A DNA stretch of 63,823 bases from Pyxidicoccus trucidator (lineage in GTDB: Bacteria > Myxococcota > Myxococcia > Myxococcales > Myxococcaceae), in NCBI RefSeq assembly GCF_010894435.1, contig NZ_JAAIXZ010000036.1:1-63823 (forward strand), read 5' to 3'. Position numbers and translations under genes: made by a program. Shown here one piece after another: positions 27,440 through 37,781 of the stretch (the first letter of the stretch is position 1; every line of letters begins with the position of its first letter). The notes under the pieces were generated by a model. It was given only the letters and a program-made list of their open reading frames with translations. It was not told where the DNA came from and did no database searches.

Positions 27440-28153
27440 ATGCGTCGGTTCCATTCGGTGCCCCTGATGATTCTGGGGTTGTGCCTGCTCGTCCCCGCTG
27501 CCCGGGGAGCGGACGCTCCCAGCGACAGCGAGACAGCGGGCTTCGTGGAACAGGAGCCCGCCGCCAGCCGCTTCGTGTTCAGCCTGGGCGGCGGACCCTC
27601 CTTCCCCATCTCCGACGCAGGAGGGCGCTTCGAAGCGGGCTGGGGCTTCCAGCTCGGGGCTGGCCTCAACTTCTCGAGCCGCCTGGGGTTGCTGGCCGAG
27701 TATTCGTACAGCGGCTACGAGGTGCAGGATGACGTCCTGACCGAGAGCAGCCTCGTCGGTGACCACTTCATGCAGTACGGGGACCTGAACGCCATCGTCA
27801 ACCTCCTCCCAGGCCGCCGCCTGGGCGTCTACCTCACCGGAGGGCCGGGCCTGTACTACCGCAGGGTGGAGGTGACCCGCCTCGACGGCGCGGAGGTCGT
27901 GCCCTACTGCGACCCCTGGCTGCTCGTCTGCTACCCCGACGTGGTCCCCGCGGGGACTGTCCTCGGCTCGCGGAGCACGACGGACTTCGGGCTCAACGCC
28001 GGGCTGGGCGTCACCTACCGGCTCTACGGCCCCATCCGCGTCTACCTGGAGGCCCGCTACCACTACATCTTCGGCCCGGAGTTCGACACGCCGGAGGGCT
28101 CCCGGAAAGCGGACGGCCAGTACCTGCCCATCAACCTGGGACTCCTGCTCTGA
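27440..28153 (+). CDS. Outer-membrane beta-barrel protein (OmpA/OprF-like eight-strand type)
   Basis: 237 residues with a signal peptide ending near 'AARGADA'. Strand-like repeats (FSLGGGPSFPISDAGGRFEAGWGFQLGAGL, LGLLAEYSYSGYEV, GPIRVYLEARYHYIFGPEF) fit a small barrel of the outer-membrane beta-barrel family. GGAGGAAG is 5 nt before the ATG at 27440, which decides the start over a GTG-type frame extending 33 nt further upstream. It probably forms an operon with the preceding barrel gene. Confidence 0.8.
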   Translation: MRRFHSVPLMILGLCLLVPAARGADAPSDSETAGFVEQEPAASRFVFSLGGGPSFPISDAGGRFEAGWGFQLGAGLNFSSRLGLLAEYSYSGYEVQDDVLTESSLVGDHFMQYGDLNAIVNLLPGRRLGVYLTGGPGLYYRRVEVTRLDGAEVVPYCDPWLLVCYPDVVPAGTVLGSRSTTDFGLNAGLGVTYRLYGPIRVYLEARYHYIFGPEFDTPEGSRKADGQYLPINLGLLL

Positions 28154-28191
28154 CGTCCTGTCGCCGGGTGGACTGGTCGAGCCCTGCAGTC

Positions 28192-28677
28192 TCAGCGGGG
28201 CTCAGGAGGAGGCCGGCTCCCTCGAGGCCGAGGGGGCCGCACCTGGCGCCGACGGTGGAAGACCTTGCGCTCCACCAGCGCCACCAGCCAGCTCACGGTG
28301 GCGACGGTGGGAGCGAACACGGCGGCCAGGACGGGACTGCCAAGCGCCGCCTCACAGCCCACGGCCGCGGCCACCCAGATGGACGCGGCCGTGGTGATGC
28401 CGAGGATGTAGTTGCGCCGCTTGATGACACTCGCGGCGCCCACGAAGCCAATGCCGGAGGTGATGCCCTGCAGCACGCGGAGCACATCCTCGTCGGCGCG
28501 CGCGCCGAAGCGGACCGCGGTGGTGCAGAACAGCGCGGCGCCCAGCGTCACCAGTAGATGTGTCCTGACGCCTCCCGGCCGCCGGCGGTAGGGAAGCCCC
28601 AGGGTGATGCCGGCGAGGGCCGCCAGGACGAGCCGAACCCAGAGCTCCGTCTCCGTCTCCGCCTTCAACTCGAACAT
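28192..28677 (-). CDS. MgtC/SapB-family membrane protein
   Basis: 161 residues with about four transmembrane helices. GLPYRRRPGGVRTHLLVTLGAALF is the MgtC signature loop and helix, and QGITSGIGFVGAASVIKRRN is the second conserved segment. The family is linked to membrane potential and magnesium or acid stress. The C-terminal cytoplasmic tail is short and Arg/Pro-rich, so the ACT-like domain of full MgtC is absent. It is divergent from the first HAD hydrolase gene. Confidence 0.88.
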   Translation of the reverse strand: MFELKAETETELWVRLVLAALAGITLGLPYRRRPGGVRTHLLVTLGAALFCTTAVRFGARADEDVLRVLQGITSGIGFVGAASVIKRRNYILGITTAASIWVAAAVGCEAALGSPVLAAVFAPTVATVSWLVALVERKVFHRRRQVRPPRPRGSRPPPEPR

Positions 28678-28940
28678 GCGCCGGGCTCCCGGGCCGCTCC
28701 AGGCGTGTACCGCCACTACTCTCCGCGACGCGCGTCGGCCCGGGCACGGTGCGCACGCCGTCCGTGGCCCGCCAGGGTCCGGGAGGGCGTGGCCATCGTT
28801 CACCGTACTGGCGCAAGCCACACCCTGGGGCCCACCCACCGCACGGCAGCACGGCGCTCCCGCCCTCCGGCCCGATGATACGAGACCGGGGCGTGTGCTC
28901 CCTGTGTCCGAGGTTGCAGCCGTAACTCGGAGACAACTGC

Positions 28941-29942
28941 ATGGTGCTGGACAGCTCCAAGAACCTGACGCCCCGCGCCAGTCCACTGGCCTCCTGGAAC
29001 ACCGGCGCCGCGAAGAAGTCCCTGCTCACCTTCGTCGACGCGGTCACCACCGAGGGCGCGGCCACGTTCGTCCCGCCCGAGCAGCGCATCGCGGTGTTCG
29101 ACAACGACGGCACGCTCTGGGCCGAGCAGCCGTTCTACTTCCAGGGGCTGTTCATCATCGACCGCATCCGGGCGCTCGCTCCAGAGCACCCGGAGTGGAA
29201 GGAGCGGCAGCCGTTCAAGTCCCTCCTGGAGGGCGGCGGACTGGCATCCGGGCTCACGGAGCATGATGTCGGGGCAATCATCGCGGCCACACACGCCGGG
29301 ATGACTACGGACGCGTTCGCGCAGATTGCCCGGGACTGGCTCCGCACCGCCCGGCATCCCCGCTTCCACCGGCGCTACAGCGAGTGCGTCTACCAGCCGA
29401 TGCTGGAGCTGCTCGCCTTCCTGCGCGCCCACGACTTCACGACCTACATCGTCTCTGGCGGCGGCATCGACTTCCTGCGCACGTTCGCCGAGGAGGTCTA
29501 CGGCATCCCGCCCGCGCGGGTGGTGGGCAGCAGCGGGCAGGTGCGCTTCGAGCTGCGCGGCGGCCAACCGGTGCTCGTCAAGCTCCCGGAGATTGGCAGC
29601 GTAGACGACGGGCCGGGCAAGCCGGTGAACATCCACCTGCACATCGGTCAGCGCCCCATCCTCGCCTTCGGCAACTCGGACGGCGATCTCCAGATGTTCC
29701 AGTACACGGAGGCTGGCGCCAGGCCGCATCTGGCGCTGCTCCTCCACCATGACGATGCGGAGCGCGAGTACGCCTACGACCGCCAGTCCCACTCGGGCCG
29801 GCTGGACGAGGCCCTGCGCGTGGCCCGGCAACGGAACTGGACCGTGGTGAGCATGAAGGATGACTGGAGGGAGCTGTTCCCAGCCACCCGCCAGGAGGCA
29901 GGCGACGCCCGAAGCGAAGCCACCACGGACTCACCGCACTGA
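28941..29942 (+). CDS. HAD-superfamily hydrolase, cytoplasmic
   Basis: 333 residues. Motif I is D54-N-D56-G-T-L-W, motif II is the Ser/Thr in TYIVSGGG, and motif IV is FGNSDGD. The protein has no signal peptide. The family is a phosphatase or phosphotransferase of unknown substrate. It starts 31 nt before a sulfatase gene, so the two form an operon. A paralogue with a signal peptide lies convergent at 31536-32549 and shares the SGGGIDF core. The ATG at 28941 has GGAG about 10 nt upstream. Confidence 0.88.
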   Translation: MVLDSSKNLTPRASPLASWNTGAAKKSLLTFVDAVTTEGAATFVPPEQRIAVFDNDGTLWAEQPFYFQGLFIIDRIRALAPEHPEWKERQPFKSLLEGGGLASGLTEHDVGAIIAATHAGMTTDAFAQIARDWLRTARHPRFHRRYSECVYQPMLELLAFLRAHDFTTYIVSGGGIDFLRTFAEEVYGIPPARVVGSSGQVRFELRGGQPVLVKLPEIGSVDDGPGKPVNIHLHIGQRPILAFGNSDGDLQMFQYTEAGARPHLALLLHHDDAEREYAYDRQSHSGRLDEALRVARQRNWTVVSMKDDWRELFPATRQEAGDARSEATTDSPH

Positions 29943-29973
29943 GCACCTGGCAAACCCAACGGAGGAGGCAATC

Positions 29974-31485
29974 ATGGCAGCGAAGGACAACAACAAGCCG
30001 AACATCCTGGTCATCTTTGGTGATGACATTGGCATGAACAACATCAGCGCCTATTCCCACGGCATGATGGGCTACCGGACGCCCAACATCGACCGGCTCG
30101 CACGAGAGGGAATGATGTTCACCGACTACTACGGTGAGCAGAGCTGCACGGCGGGCCGCGCGGCCTTCATCACCGGGCAGAGCGTGTTCCGGACAGGCCT
30201 GAGCAAGGTGGGCATGCCAGGCGCCGAGAATGGCATGCGGGCCGAGGACCCCACCATCGCCGAGCTGCTGAAGCCTCTCGGCTATGCCACCGCCCAGTTT
30301 GGCAAGAACCACCTCGGCGACCGGGACGAGCACCTGCCCACCCTGCACGGCTTCGACGAGTTCTTCGGCAACCTCTACCACCTCAATGCCGAGGAGGAGC
30401 CGGAGCGGTACGACTATCCCTCTGCGAAGGACTTCCCGGAGTTCAGGCAGAAGTTCGGCCCCCGCGGCGTCCTTCGCTGCCGGGCCAATCCGGAGGGCGG
30501 GCAGAAGATCGAGGACACGGGGCCGCTCACCGGCAAGCGCATGGAGACCGTCGACGACGAGTTCCTCGAGGCAGGCACGCAGTGGATCCGTCAGCGGCAC
30601 GCCGACGGCGCTCCCTGGTTCATGTGGTTCAACACGACGCACATGCACCTGTACACCCACGTGAAGCCCGAGAGCCGCGGCCAGGCGGGCCGGTGGCAGT
30701 CCGCCTACCACGACACGATGATCGACCACGACAAGGTGGTGGGCTCCATGCTGAACCTGCTGGACGAGTTGGGCATCGCCGACAACACCATCGTCATCTA
30801 CAGCACGGACAACGGGCCGCACATGAACTCGTGGCCCGACGGCGGCATGACGCCGTTCCGCAGCGAGAAGGACACCAACTGGGAGGGCGCCTACCGGGTG
30901 CCGGCCTTCATCCGCTGGCCCGGACACATCCAGGCGGGCACGGTCTCCAATGAAATCGTGAGCCATCTCGACTGGCTGCCCACGCTCCTGGCCGCCGCCG
31001 GCGCTCCCGACATCAAGGACCGGCTGCTGAAGGGCCACAAGGCGGGCGCGAAGAAGTTCAAGGTGCACCTGGACGGCTACAACCTCCTGCCGTACCTGAC
31101 GGGCCAGGAGCCGAAGTCCGCGCGCCAGGAGTTCTTCTATTTCTCCGACGACGGGGACCTGGTCGCCGTGCGCATGGACAACTGGAAGATGACCTTCCTG
31201 GAGCAGCGCGCCACGGGAACGCTCAAGGTCTGGGGAGAGCCCTTCACGGTGCTGCGCATGCCGAAGATCTTCAACCTGCGCACCGACCCCTTCGAGCGCG
31301 CGGACTTCACCTCGAACACCTACTACGACTGGTGCATCAAGCATGCCTTCCTGGCGGTGCCGACGCAGGCCATCGTCGGGAAGTTCCTGGAGTCCTTCAA
31401 GAGCTTCCCTCCCAGGCAGAAGGCCGCGAGCTTCACGGTCGACCAGGTGATGGACAAGCTCACCGCCGGCATCACCAGCCGGTAG
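29974..31485 (+). CDS. Arylsulfatase, CTAGR active-site type, paralogue
   Basis: 503 residues. The active site is C58-T-A-G-R62 and the metal site begins at GDDIG, as in the sulfatase at 21857. FGKNHLGDRDEHLPTLHGFDEFF, TDNGPHMNSWPDGGMTPF and EKDTNWEGAYRVP are the characteristic later blocks. No signal peptide. GGAGGAGG gives a strong ribosome-binding site 7 nt before ATG. It is the second gene of an operon with the cytoplasmic HAD hydrolase. A strong hairpin at 31506 follows the stop. Confidence 0.93.
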   Translation: MAAKDNNKPNILVIFGDDIGMNNISAYSHGMMGYRTPNIDRLAREGMMFTDYYGEQSCTAGRAAFITGQSVFRTGLSKVGMPGAENGMRAEDPTIAELLKPLGYATAQFGKNHLGDRDEHLPTLHGFDEFFGNLYHLNAEEEPERYDYPSAKDFPEFRQKFGPRGVLRCRANPEGGQKIEDTGPLTGKRMETVDDEFLEAGTQWIRQRHADGAPWFMWFNTTHMHLYTHVKPESRGQAGRWQSAYHDTMIDHDKVVGSMLNLLDELGIADNTIVIYSTDNGPHMNSWPDGGMTPFRSEKDTNWEGAYRVPAFIRWPGHIQAGTVSNEIVSHLDWLPTLLAAAGAPDIKDRLLKGHKAGAKKFKVHLDGYNLLPYLTGQEPKSARQEFFYFSDDGDLVAVRMDNWKMTFLEQRATGTLKVWGEPFTVLRMPKIFNLRTDPFERADFTSNTYYDWCIKHAFLAVPTQAIVGKFLESFKSFPPRQKAASFTVDQVMDKLTAGITSR

Positions 31486-31505
31486 GCGCCACCGCCGCGT
31501 CCGGG

Positions 31506-31532
31506 CGGGAGGGGAAGCCCTTTCCCCTCCCG
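31506..31532. terminator. Perfect 11-bp hairpin between convergent genes
   Basis: CGGGAGGGGAA and its complement TTCCCCTCCCG surround a GCCCT loop; TCTT follows. It sits between the sulfatase and the convergent exported HAD gene and probably terminates both. Confidence 0.7.
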
Positions 31533-31535
31533 TCT

Positions 31536-32549
31536 TCACGGTGCCGGAGCGAAGACGTCCTTCCAGTCCCGCTGGATGCTCACCAGGGTCCACCCGTTGG
31601 CCCGCGCCGCCTTCACGGAGGCCTCGTCCTTCTCCTGGTAGCTGAACTCACGCCGTGCATCGTCATGGTTGATCATGAGCTGGAGCGAGGGCCCCTCGCG
31701 GCCCTGCGAGTACTCCAGCATGGCGATGTCGCCCCCCGAGCGGACGTTGCCCGCCGCGAGCAGCGGGCGCCGGCCGATGTGCTGGTCGATGCCCACCGGC
31801 TTGCCTTCCTTGTCGTTGAGATGGTCCACCCGGGGCTCGCGCCACAGCTCCTTCCTGCCGCCGCGCGTCCCGTATTTCTCCTCCACGCTGCTGCCAATGA
31901 CCCGCTCGGGAGGGATGCCGTACAGCTCCTCGGAGAAGACGCGCATGAAGTCGATGCCTCCGCCCGAGCTGATCCACGTCTGGAAGCCGTGGTCTTCCAG
32001 GTACTGGAGCAGCTCGCGCATGGGCTGGTAGGCGAGCCGCGTATAGGGCACGCCGAGCTTCGGGTGACGCGAGGCTCGCAGGAAGTCGCGGACCTCGGCC
32101 TGGAGCTGCTCTCGCGTCAGGTTCGTGTGGGTGACCGCGAGCAGCTCCATCACCTCCCGCTCATCCGCGCCCTTGAGGGAGGCGAAGTCCCCTTCCAGCA
32201 CGGCCTTGTACGGCTGCCGGTTCCGGAGCGAGGGGTCCTTCGCCGCCAGCTCCTTGACCCGCTCCACCAGGAAGGCCCCCTGCACCACCGGCTGCTCCTG
32301 CCAGAGCGTGCCGTCGTTGTCGAAGACGGCGATGCGCTCGTCCTCGGGCACGAAGTCCGGGCTGCCCTCCGTCGTCACGCGGCTGACGAAGCCCAGGATG
32401 GCCTGCTTCGCGGGGCCGTCATTCCAGGACGGGAGCGGCTCCCCCCGGCCGGCCTGTGCCCCGGCCGCGGCCGAGAAGCCCAGCACGAGCGCGAGCATGG
32501 CGTGGAGGTAGAGCGACTGGCGGCGGAGACAGCAGCAGGGCAGGGACAT
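31536..32549 (-). CDS. HAD-superfamily hydrolase, exported paralogue
   Basis: 337 residues. A signal peptide (about 1-33; hydrophobic 17-33) is followed by D77-N-D79-G-T-L-W (HAD motif I), TWISSGGGID (motif II) and GNVRSGGD (motif IV). It differs from the paralogue at 28941 by having the export signal, so it should act in the periplasm. The start was taken at MSLPCCC; a start 48 nt upstream also stays in frame. The three adjacent cysteines before the helix could matter but do not form a standard lipobox. Substrate unknown. Confidence 0.88.
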   Translation of the reverse strand: MSLPCCCLRRQSLYLHAMLALVLGFSAAAGAQAGRGEPLPSWNDGPAKQAILGFVSRVTTEGSPDFVPEDERIAVFDNDGTLWQEQPVVQGAFLVERVKELAAKDPSLRNRQPYKAVLEGDFASLKGADEREVMELLAVTHTNLTREQLQAEVRDFLRASRHPKLGVPYTRLAYQPMRELLQYLEDHGFQTWISSGGGIDFMRVFSEELYGIPPERVIGSSVEEKYGTRGGRKELWREPRVDHLNDKEGKPVGIDQHIGRRPLLAAGNVRSGGDIAMLEYSQGREGPSLQLMINHDDARREFSYQEKDEASVKAARANGWTLVSIQRDWKDVFAPAP

Positions 32550-32803
32550 GGGACACACCTCTCCTCTCCAGGGGCACGGTGGTGTCGCGGCGTGCACTCC
32601 ACAACAAGAGGGTGCGCGGGAAGGGAGGGACTGCTTCGGATGCCCGGTGTGGACGGGCCGCCGGAGCGCATGGGCCGACGAGCGGCCAGCCTCCGCCCGC
32701 GCCGCCCTGCCTCCAGCCAGCCGTGGCTGGCGCGCACCCCGGAGACATCGGCGCCACCTTCATCCCGTGACACCCGCTCACGCGGCACACCAAGGAGGGC
32801 GCA

Positions 32804-34195
<1,392 letters not shown>

Positions 34196-34203
34196 AGTCC
34201 CCT

Positions 34204-34232
34204 GCCGGCGCACGTCCCGCACGTGCGCCGGC
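34204..34232. terminator. Perfect 12-bp hairpin between convergent genes
   Basis: GCCGGCGCACGT and its complement ACGTGCGCCGGC around a CCCGC loop, between gadB and the exchanger gene. No T-tract. Confidence 0.65.
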
Positions 34233-34244
34233 CGCGGGCGCGGC

Positions 34245-36122
34245 TCACCGCACGATGACCAGGATGTAGGAAGCGATGGTGATGAGCACGGTGCCCAGGG
34301 CCGTGGGCACCGCGAAGCCGATGGCGGGGACCGCGCTGTGCGCCTCGTCCTGGGCCACCTTCAGCCCCGCCGTGTTGCAGCGCGCGCCACACACCGCGCC
34401 CAGCAGCACGGCGGGGTTCAGCTTGAAGAGGTACAGACCCGCCGCGTAGCCGATGATGGGCGGCAGCAGCCCGACGACGAGCCCGGAGATGATGAGCGGC
34501 ACCAGCGTCCCGCCCTGGATGGAGCCGGCCACGTCCGGCCCGGAGTTGAGCGCCAGCGCCGCGATGAAGATGGCCAGGCCCAGGTCCTCCAGCAGGGCGC
34601 GCGCGGGCTCGGGCACCGGGCCGCCCAGGGACGGGTTGCGGGCGCGCAGGGTGCCGATGATGACGCCCGCCAGCAGCAGCGCCGCCGCGGTTCCCAGTCC
34701 CACATGGATGCCCTTCACCGGGATGGCCAGCATGCCCGCCAGCGCCCCGAGCACCAGGCCCACCGCGAGCGTGACGATGTCCGTGGTCAGGCTGGGCCGC
34801 ACCATCACCCCCACCTGCTCTGCCGCCATCTCGAGGCGCCGCTCCGTGCCCGTCACCCGCAGCACGTCATGGACCTTCACCCGCGCGTTCGGCTGCAGCG
34901 GAAGCTGCTCACCCATGCGGAACAGGGCGTCCAGGTACAGGCCCGCGCCAAACCGCGGCACCAGCTCGCTCAGCATCAGCCCCGCCAATTCCTTGTGCGT
35001 GACGACGCACTCCACCGTCCGCACGGGGACATCGCGCAGCGCCGGGTCGTCCAGCTCCGGTCCCACCTCGCCATGGTGGTGGATGAGCGCGCCCACCTCA
35101 CCGGCGATTGCCAGCTCGTCCCCGCGCCGCAAGGCGAAGTCGTCGCCCGGGGTCAGCAGCCTGCCCTCGCGCCGGACCCGCTCGATGGACGCCCGGGGCG
35201 CCACCGCATGCACCTGGGCCACCGTCGTGCCCTCCACCTTCGGGTTTTCGAGGCGGTAGGCACGCACCACCAGGGGCGTGTAGCCCACGTCGAACGCGCT
35301 GTCCGTCCCGGGCGGGGGCGCGCTCGAGGCGCCGCCCAGCGCCTTCTCCATGTCATGGGCCGACTGCTCCAGGTTCCGGTGGAACATGCGCGGCAGGTAC
35401 TTCACCAGCACGACGAACCCAATCATGCTCAGGATGTAGGTGATGGCGAAGGAGGCCGCGAGGTTGGCGCCCACCGCCGCGCCCTCGCCACCGGGCACCG
35501 CCCCGGACGTCACCGCCGACTGGGCCGCCCCCAGCGCGGCCGACGCCGTCATTCCGCCCGCCAGCGTGCCGGCCACCGCGCCATCCGGCAGCCGGAGCAG
35601 GATGCCGCACAGGAGCGCCAGCGCGGGCGCCACCAGGCACACCACCAGCGTGGTGAGGACGAAGCGCTTGCCGTCGCGCTCCAGCCCCGCGAAGAACTGC
35701 GGTCCAACCCGCAGGCCCACGGCGTACATGAAGAAGTTGAAGAAGAGCGTCTGGACGAATGCATCCACCTTCAGCCTCACGCCGAACACGGAGACCGAGA
35801 TGAGGCTCAGCGCCAGCCCCACCACCAGCGTGGCCGCGGTGGTCCCCAGGCTGATGCGCCGGATGCGGACGCGGCCGAGCAGGTAGCCCAGCGCCACCAC
35901 CAGGAAGAGCGCGGTGAAGGCGTCACGCCCGAGCAGCGCGAAGACATGCTCCAGCACCCCATGCGACCTCGCGTCGCCCGAGCCCGCCTCCGCCGCCTGC
36001 CCCACCACCGGGACGATGAGCGCCAGCGACAGCAGCCGCAGGCGCGAACCCCACCCGCCTCCAGCCGCGGCCCAGCGCCGGTGCACGGGGCTCCCGCCTG
36101 GATGTCGCGTGTCGAGTCGCAT
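34245..36122 (-). CDS. Aspartate:alanine-exchanger-family antiporter (AspT/YidE type)
   Basis: 625 residues. Two membrane halves (about 50-270 and 440-625) of the YidE/YbjL duplication type surround two TrkA-C domains (about 280-430; VRREGRLLTPGDDFALRRGDELAI). Each half carries the Gly-rich loop (GGMTASAALGAAQ; CGARCNTAGLKVAQDEAHSAVPAIGF). In known members precursor/product exchange (for example aspartate/alanine) is electrogenic. With glutamate decarboxylase next door, glutamate/GABA exchange is a plausible alternative. The ATG at 36122 has AAAGGA before it. Confidence 0.85.
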   Translation of the reverse strand: MRLDTRHPGGSPVHRRWAAAGGGWGSRLRLLSLALIVPVVGQAAEAGSGDARSHGVLEHVFALLGRDAFTALFLVVALGYLLGRVRIRRISLGTTAATLVVGLALSLISVSVFGVRLKVDAFVQTLFFNFFMYAVGLRVGPQFFAGLERDGKRFVLTTLVVCLVAPALALLCGILLRLPDGAVAGTLAGGMTASAALGAAQSAVTSGAVPGGEGAAVGANLAASFAITYILSMIGFVVLVKYLPRMFHRNLEQSAHDMEKALGGASSAPPPGTDSAFDVGYTPLVVRAYRLENPKVEGTTVAQVHAVAPRASIERVRREGRLLTPGDDFALRRGDELAIAGEVGALIHHHGEVGPELDDPALRDVPVRTVECVVTHKELAGLMLSELVPRFGAGLYLDALFRMGEQLPLQPNARVKVHDVLRVTGTERRLEMAAEQVGVMVRPSLTTDIVTLAVGLVLGALAGMLAIPVKGIHVGLGTAAALLLAGVIIGTLRARNPSLGGPVPEPARALLEDLGLAIFIAALALNSGPDVAGSIQGGTLVPLIISGLVVGLLPPIIGYAAGLYLFKLNPAVLLGAVCGARCNTAGLKVAQDEAHSAVPAIGFAVPTALGTVLITIASYILVIVR

Positions 36123-36529
36123 GGCCGTCCGTCCTTTCGCCACTCCCCCGAGGTCGAAGGTAGGCGCGCCGAGACTCCGCCAGGGCAGGCGGGCCCGGCG
36201 CATGGCACCTGACGGCCCGTGTGCCCGAGGCCCCTCCCGCCTCCCAGCCCCCGCCGTCGGTTCGTTGCGGCGCCAGCGTGGCTTCCCCATCTCTCCTTCG
36301 GTCATCAAGCGAAGAGCCCCGTGACAGCGTCCCCCCGCCCGGCGGCCTCCCCCGCCCCCGAGGGCATGGCCGCTATTCACCGGGACACGCCTCGCCAGTC
36401 TCCACGTCGCCCCGGAGACGATGCCCCTCGTGTCTGATGGGCACGGAGCCTCCGGGCCCCCACCGTGCCGCACGCATCAGGCCCGGGGGACGGGTTGCCC
36501 CCCGGTGCTCGCAGGCGGGGGAGACGGGC
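36123..36529. other. 407-bp divergent intergenic region
   Basis: It lies between the exchanger (minus) and the porin-like gene (plus). It should hold both promoters, but I see no recognisable promoter, riboswitch or repeat. Confidence 0.5.
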
Positions 36530-37723
36530 ATGAGCTGGAGACGCTGGGTGGGCGGACTCGCGGTGTCGGCGCTGCTGTCGCCGTCGCCGGGGTGGGCCGC
36601 GGAGGACGACGCGACGAAGGAGGACGGCCCGTCGCTCACGGGGGGCTTCGACCGGGAGAAGGGCTTCCACCTCCAGTCCACGGACGGAAACTACCTGCTC
36701 AGCCTGGGGCTCCAGGCCGGGTACAAGATCGAGCCCGTCTTCCTGAACGGAGAGGCCGAGTCCCGTACCGCCTTCTCCTTCCTGCGCCCCATCCTCAAGG
36801 GAAACCTCTACCGGCCGTGGATCCGCTTCTGGACCTCGCTGGAGATGGCGGCGTTCCCCATCTACGTGCTGGACAGCTATGTGGACGTGCAGCCCATCGA
36901 CGCGCTCGGCCTTCGCGCGGGCCAGCAGTACACCCCGCTGAGCCGACACGAGTCCTGGGGGCCACAGCAGATCCTCTTCCCCGAGTTCGCCCCCATCGCC
37001 AACTACTTCTGGACCGGCCGCGACAAGGGCCTCACCGTCTTCGGCACGCTGGAGCACCTGGAATACTACGCGGGCATCTACAGCGGCTCGCCGCTGCGCA
37101 CCGTCACGTCGGAGCCCGGCCGCTACCAGCTCAACGCCCGGCTCACCTGGTTCCCCATGGGGAAGCCGGGCTACGGAGAGCTGCCCTACATCATGTCGGG
37201 TGACACGGAGCCTCCCCTCAACGTCTCCTTCACCGTGCAGGGCGCCGGCGGCAAGGTGGAGCAGATCCAGGAGAACTTCAACCCGGAGGCCGGCATCTTC
37301 CGAATCGAGCGACAGGGCGTGCGCCGCTTCGCCACGGGCGGGGCGGATGTATTCGTGCAGGCCCGGCGCTTCAGCTTCTTCGGAGAGGCGTACCTCCGCC
37401 GCACCGAGCCGCCCGGAGGCGTGGCCCGCTTCACCAGCTTCGGCGCGTGGGTGCAGGCCGACTATGTCTTCTACAAGAAGGTGCTGGATGCAGGGGTGCG
37501 GCTCAGCTACCTGGACGCGAGCTGGGACCTGGACGACGACCTGCTCTACGTCGCCGAGGCCCAGCTCGCGTGGTTCGTGGACGCGCCGTACCTGGCCCTC
37601 AAGCTGCGCTACCAGGTCGCGCACCAGGAGACGCCGGACCCGGCCGCCGCCACGGGCATCGTGCTGGCGAAGGACCCGGGCACCACGAACCTCATCACCC
37701 TGCAGGTCAACCTCGCCTTCTGA
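36530..37723 (+). CDS. Outer-membrane porin-like protein (phosphate-selective porin type)
   Basis: 397 residues. Signal peptide (1-23, cleavage near GWAAED), then a short linker and a barrel of alternating strands. FHLQSTDGNYLLSLGLQAGYKIEP and GLRAGQQYTPLSRHESWGPQQ resemble the OprO/P-like porins, and the C-terminus ends in LQVNLAF with terminal Phe. It would give entry of anions such as phosphate, sulfate or small sulfated compounds. GGGGGAG is before ATG. The gene is convergent with a sulfatase; the intrinsic terminator between them is at 37736. Confidence 0.82.
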   Translation: MSWRRWVGGLAVSALLSPSPGWAAEDDATKEDGPSLTGGFDREKGFHLQSTDGNYLLSLGLQAGYKIEPVFLNGEAESRTAFSFLRPILKGNLYRPWIRFWTSLEMAAFPIYVLDSYVDVQPIDALGLRAGQQYTPLSRHESWGPQQILFPEFAPIANYFWTGRDKGLTVFGTLEHLEYYAGIYSGSPLRTVTSEPGRYQLNARLTWFPMGKPGYGELPYIMSGDTEPPLNVSFTVQGAGGKVEQIQENFNPEAGIFRIERQGVRRFATGGADVFVQARRFSFFGEAYLRRTEPPGGVARFTSFGAWVQADYVFYKKVLDAGVRLSYLDASWDLDDDLLYVAEAQLAWFVDAPYLALKLRYQVAHQETPDPAAATGIVLAKDPGTTNLITLQVNLAF

Positions 37724-37735
37724 CGCGGCGAGGAC

Positions 37736-37773
37736 GGCTCGTGGCTTCCCGCTCTGGTAGCCACGAGCCTTTT
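37736..37773. terminator. Rho-independent terminator
   Basis: Perfect 11-bp stem GGCTCGTGGCT/AGCCACGAGCC with a 12-nt loop, followed directly by TTTT on the plus strand. It is the clearest intrinsic terminator in the window and serves the porin-like gene. Confidence 0.8.
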
Positions 37774-37781
37774 CCTGGCTC

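Noticed and set aside
29578..31593. Long minus-strand open frame opposite the sulfatase gene
   Set aside because: Antisense artefact of high-GC codon bias; the plus-strand product has full sulfatase motifs.
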